From Nocardia sp. (GTDB taxonomy: Bacteria; Actinomycetota; Actinomycetes; Mycobacteriales; Mycobacteriaceae), in the NCBI GenBank assembly GCA_013361595.1, contig JABFXT010000809.1:1-7370 (forward strand): a DNA stretch of 7,370 nucleotides, read 5' to 3'. The notes below the pieces were generated by a model that saw only the letters and a program-made list of their open reading frames with translations, did not search any database and was not told where the DNA came from. The translations under genes were made by a program, and so were the position numbers. Of this stretch, positions 6,394-7,370 are shown piece after piece. How positions within the stretch are numbered: position 1 is the stretch's first letter; every line of letters begins with the position of its first letter.

Positions 6394-6407
6394 CTGACCC
6401 GGGTCAG
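6394..6407. repeat. Perfect 14-bp palindrome CTGACCCGGGTCAG overlapping the marR stop codon
   Basis: Bases 6394-6407 read identically on both strands, with no spacer, and include the TGA stop of the MarR gene. It could form the core of a protein-binding site or a stem between the converging genes. Because there is no loop it is a poor RNA hairpin by itself, and a 14-bp GC-rich palindrome can arise by chance in this composition. Confidence 0.5.
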
Positions 6408-6862
6408 TCGGTCCCGGGGCCGTCCGGTGTGCCGCCGCGAGGCTGTGCGGTGAGGATGCGCAGGGCGTTCAGGAAACCACGGCGGTCGGCGGCGGGGAGC
6501 TGTGCCAGTACCTGTTCGGCCTCCCGGGCCTGGATCTCGGCCTGTACCGCGGTCGCGATCCGCCGGCCCGCCGGCGTCAAGCCCAGCAGCCGGGCCCGCC
6601 GGTCGGCGGGATCGGGTGTGCGCTCGATGAGGCCGCGGTCCTGCAGGTCGTCGAGTACGGCGATGATCCGGGTCTTGTCCGCGCCGATCTCCTGGGCCAG
6701 AACACCCTGACCGCGGGCGGTGCCCCGGCTCAGCGCGATCAGCACCGTGTAGGCCCACATGGTCAGCCCGTGGGCTTCGAGGATCGGGCGTTCCAGGGCG
6801 ATGAGGGTGCGGGTCAGCGGCGCGAGCATCGCCGCGAGATCCCGACGGTCCGTGGTTCCCAT
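6404..6862 (-). CDS. MarR-family transcriptional regulator
   Basis: The protein has 152 residues, typical MarR length. It has an N-terminal dimerisation helix region (about 8-30), then AYTVLIAL at 37-44, helix-turn-helix LAQEIGADKTRIIAVLDDL at 55-73, and the winged part DRGLIERTPDPADRRARLL at 75-93 with the DxxDRR wing signature, LTPAGRR at 95-101, and a C-terminal helix. It would bind DNA as a dimer, with binding relieved by a small aromatic or lipophilic ligand (family knowledge). It is divergent from the maleylpyruvate-isomerase-like gene at 6933, the likeliest target, and convergent with the four-gene operon, which it may or may not control. An inverted repeat TAGGT-N4-ACCTA (6862-6875) abuts the start codon. 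No Shine-Dalgarno sequence precedes the ATG at 6862, and TAGGTT on the minus strand (6875-6870) could be a -10 element giving a leaderless or near-leaderless mRNA (inference). The 3' end carries the palindrome at 6394-6407. Confidence 0.92.
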   Translation of the reverse strand: MGTTDRRDLAAMLAPLTRTLIALERPILEAHGLTMWAYTVLIALSRGTARGQGVLAQEIGADKTRIIAVLDDLQDRGLIERTPDPADRRARLLGLTPAGRRIATAVQAEIQAREAEQVLAQLPAADRRGFLNALRILTAQPRGGTPDGPGTD

Positions 6863-6875
6863 AGGTCAGAACCTA
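6862..6875. promoter_or_regulatory. Candidate MarR autoregulatory operator (inverted repeat TAGGT-N4-ACCTA)
   Basis: TAGGT (6862-6866) and ACCTA (6871-6875) are perfect 5-bp arms around a 4-bp spacer, touching the marR start codon and overlapping its candidate -10 hexamer. A dimer bound here would block marR transcription. The link to MarR is inferred from position only. Confidence 0.4.
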
Positions 6876-6885
6876 CCCACTTCCA

Positions 6886-6925
6886 ATTGATAGGCATTGA
6901 CATACGATAAGCGCATGTCTACTAT
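6886..6925 (+). promoter_or_regulatory. Near-consensus sigma-70-type promoter with direct repeats; predicts leaderless transcript
   Basis: TTGACA (6897-6902) and TACTAT (6920-6925) are separated by exactly 17 bp, a close match to consensus promoter elements. A start site about 7-8 bases past the -10 falls on 6932-6933, the A of an in-frame ATG. ATTGA occurs at 6886-6890 and again at 6896-6900, one helical turn apart, over the -35, which is a plausible regulator site. The upstream in-frame ATG at 6915 would then lie between the -35 and -10 and could not be in this mRNA. Leaderless mRNAs are frequent in actinobacteria (established). The start-site call is inference. Confidence 0.6.
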
Positions 6926-6932
6926 TTCGGAG

Positions 6933-7370
6933 ATGACTCCAGATCTCGTAGAACTCGACCGCAGGGCGGTACTCGCCACGGTGACCACCGCCGAACTCGT
7001 GACTCCCGAACGACTCGGGCTCCCCACCCCGTGTGCGGGCTGGCCGGTGGGTAACCTGCTGGCGCATATGGCGGCACAGCACCGCGGATTCGCCGCCGCC
7101 GCCCGGGGCGAAGGTGCCGATCTCGAACAGTGGCGGGAGCGGCCCCCCGGACCGCACACCCCGGCGGAATACGTGGATTCCGCGAAGGAGGTGGTGCGGG
7201 CGTTCGCCGCTCCCGAAATCGCCGAACGCACGTTCGCCCTGCCGGAGTTCGGCCCGGGGGTGACCGTGCCCGGGCACCGGGCGCTCGGGTTCCACCTCGT
7301 CGACTACATCGTCCACGGCTGGGATCTCGCGCGGGCTCTCGGCGTCGGCTATGAATTGGACCCCGAGGCC
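6933..7370 (+). CDS. TIGR03086-like / maleylpyruvate isomerase N-terminal domain protein (DinB-fold), 3' partial
   Basis: The first 146 residues are present and the frame is open to the window end. The N-terminal signature PTPCAGWPVGNLLAHMAAQH at 31-50 and the later FHLVDYIVHGWDLARALG at 120-137 are hallmarks of the actinobacterial mycothiol-dependent maleylpyruvate-isomerase-like (MDMPI_N, DinB-fold) family. H45, D124 and H128 are positioned like the metal ligands of these four-helix-bundle proteins (inference by motif). Well-studied members isomerise maleylpyruvate using mycothiol, but most family members, including the TIGR03086 group, have no known reaction, so I make no substrate claim. 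Roughly 40-60 residues are probably missing from the C-terminus. The start at 6933 is preferred over the in-frame ATG at 6915: neither has a ribosome site at usable spacing, and the promoter match fits a leaderless start at 6933. It is divergent from marR, which probably regulates it. Confidence 0.85.
   Translation, partial: MTPDLVELDRRAVLATVTTAELVTPERLGLPTPCAGWPVGNLLAHMAAQHRGFAAAARGEGADLEQWRERPPGPHTPAEYVDSAKEVVRAFAAPEIAERTFALPEFGPGVTVPGHRALGFHLVDYIVHGWDLARALGVGYELDPEA

Noticed and set aside
1..7370. CRISPR arrays, tRNA/rRNA genes, insertion sequences, phage or defence genes
   Set aside because: I saw no regularly spaced repeats, no tRNA-like cloverleaf, no transposase motif and no nuclease or toxin domain. 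Apart from the adapter and the regulator fragment, the window is ordinary metabolic DNA.

Overview
The window is high-GC DNA (roughly two-thirds G+C, with strong G/C preference at third codon positions). Its gene families point to a mycolic-acid actinomycete of the Nocardia/Rhodococcus/Mycobacterium type: a P450 paired with a small 3Fe-4S ferredoxin, a paired acyl-CoA dehydrogenase operon, a putative F420-dependent luciferase-like oxidoreductase and a mycothiol-isomerase-like DinB-fold protein. Nocardia is my best guess, but that is an impression and not a demonstrated assignment. The left edge is a contig end: bases 1-17 match the 3' end of an Illumina TruSeq adapter and are not genomic.

Layout. 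(1) 18-332, minus: a fragment of an MmyB-type XRE-family regulator. Only the C-terminal ligand-binding region is recognisable, the HTH is missing, and the 3' end runs off the contig. (2) 434-1934, minus: a two-gene operon of a cytochrome P450 (GTG start) followed 7 bp later by a 67-residue ferredoxin with a CxxHxxC...CP motif. (3) 1935-2076: a divergent control region with an AT-rich patch built of repeated TGAGA/TCTCA half-sites. (4) 2077-6327, plus: four tightly spaced genes, namely a FadE-like acyl-CoA dehydrogenase without the usual C-terminal catalytic Glu, a second FadE with a candidate helix-G catalytic Glu, a luciferase-like monooxygenase-family enzyme and a classical SDR with Thr in place of the catalytic Ser. 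(5) 6404-6862, minus: a MarR regulator convergent to the operon. (6) 6933-7370, plus: the 5' part of a TIGR03086/maleylpyruvate-isomerase-like gene, divergent from marR and cut by the window end.

Working together (inference): the P450-ferredoxin pair and the four-gene operon share one promoter region and look like one catabolic module for a hydrophobic carboxylic-acid substrate such as a sterol side chain, terpenoid, branched or cyclic acid. The P450 would hydroxylate the substrate, the two FadE proteins would form a heteromeric dehydrogenase acting on a CoA thioester, the SDR would oxidise an alcohol, and the luciferase-like enzyme would perform an F420-dependent redox step. CoA ligase, hydratase, thiolase and ferredoxin reductase are not in the window. 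The P450-next-to-two-fadE arrangement recalls the igr cholesterol side-chain operon of M. tuberculosis, but the luciferase-like and SDR partners differ, so the substrate is open.
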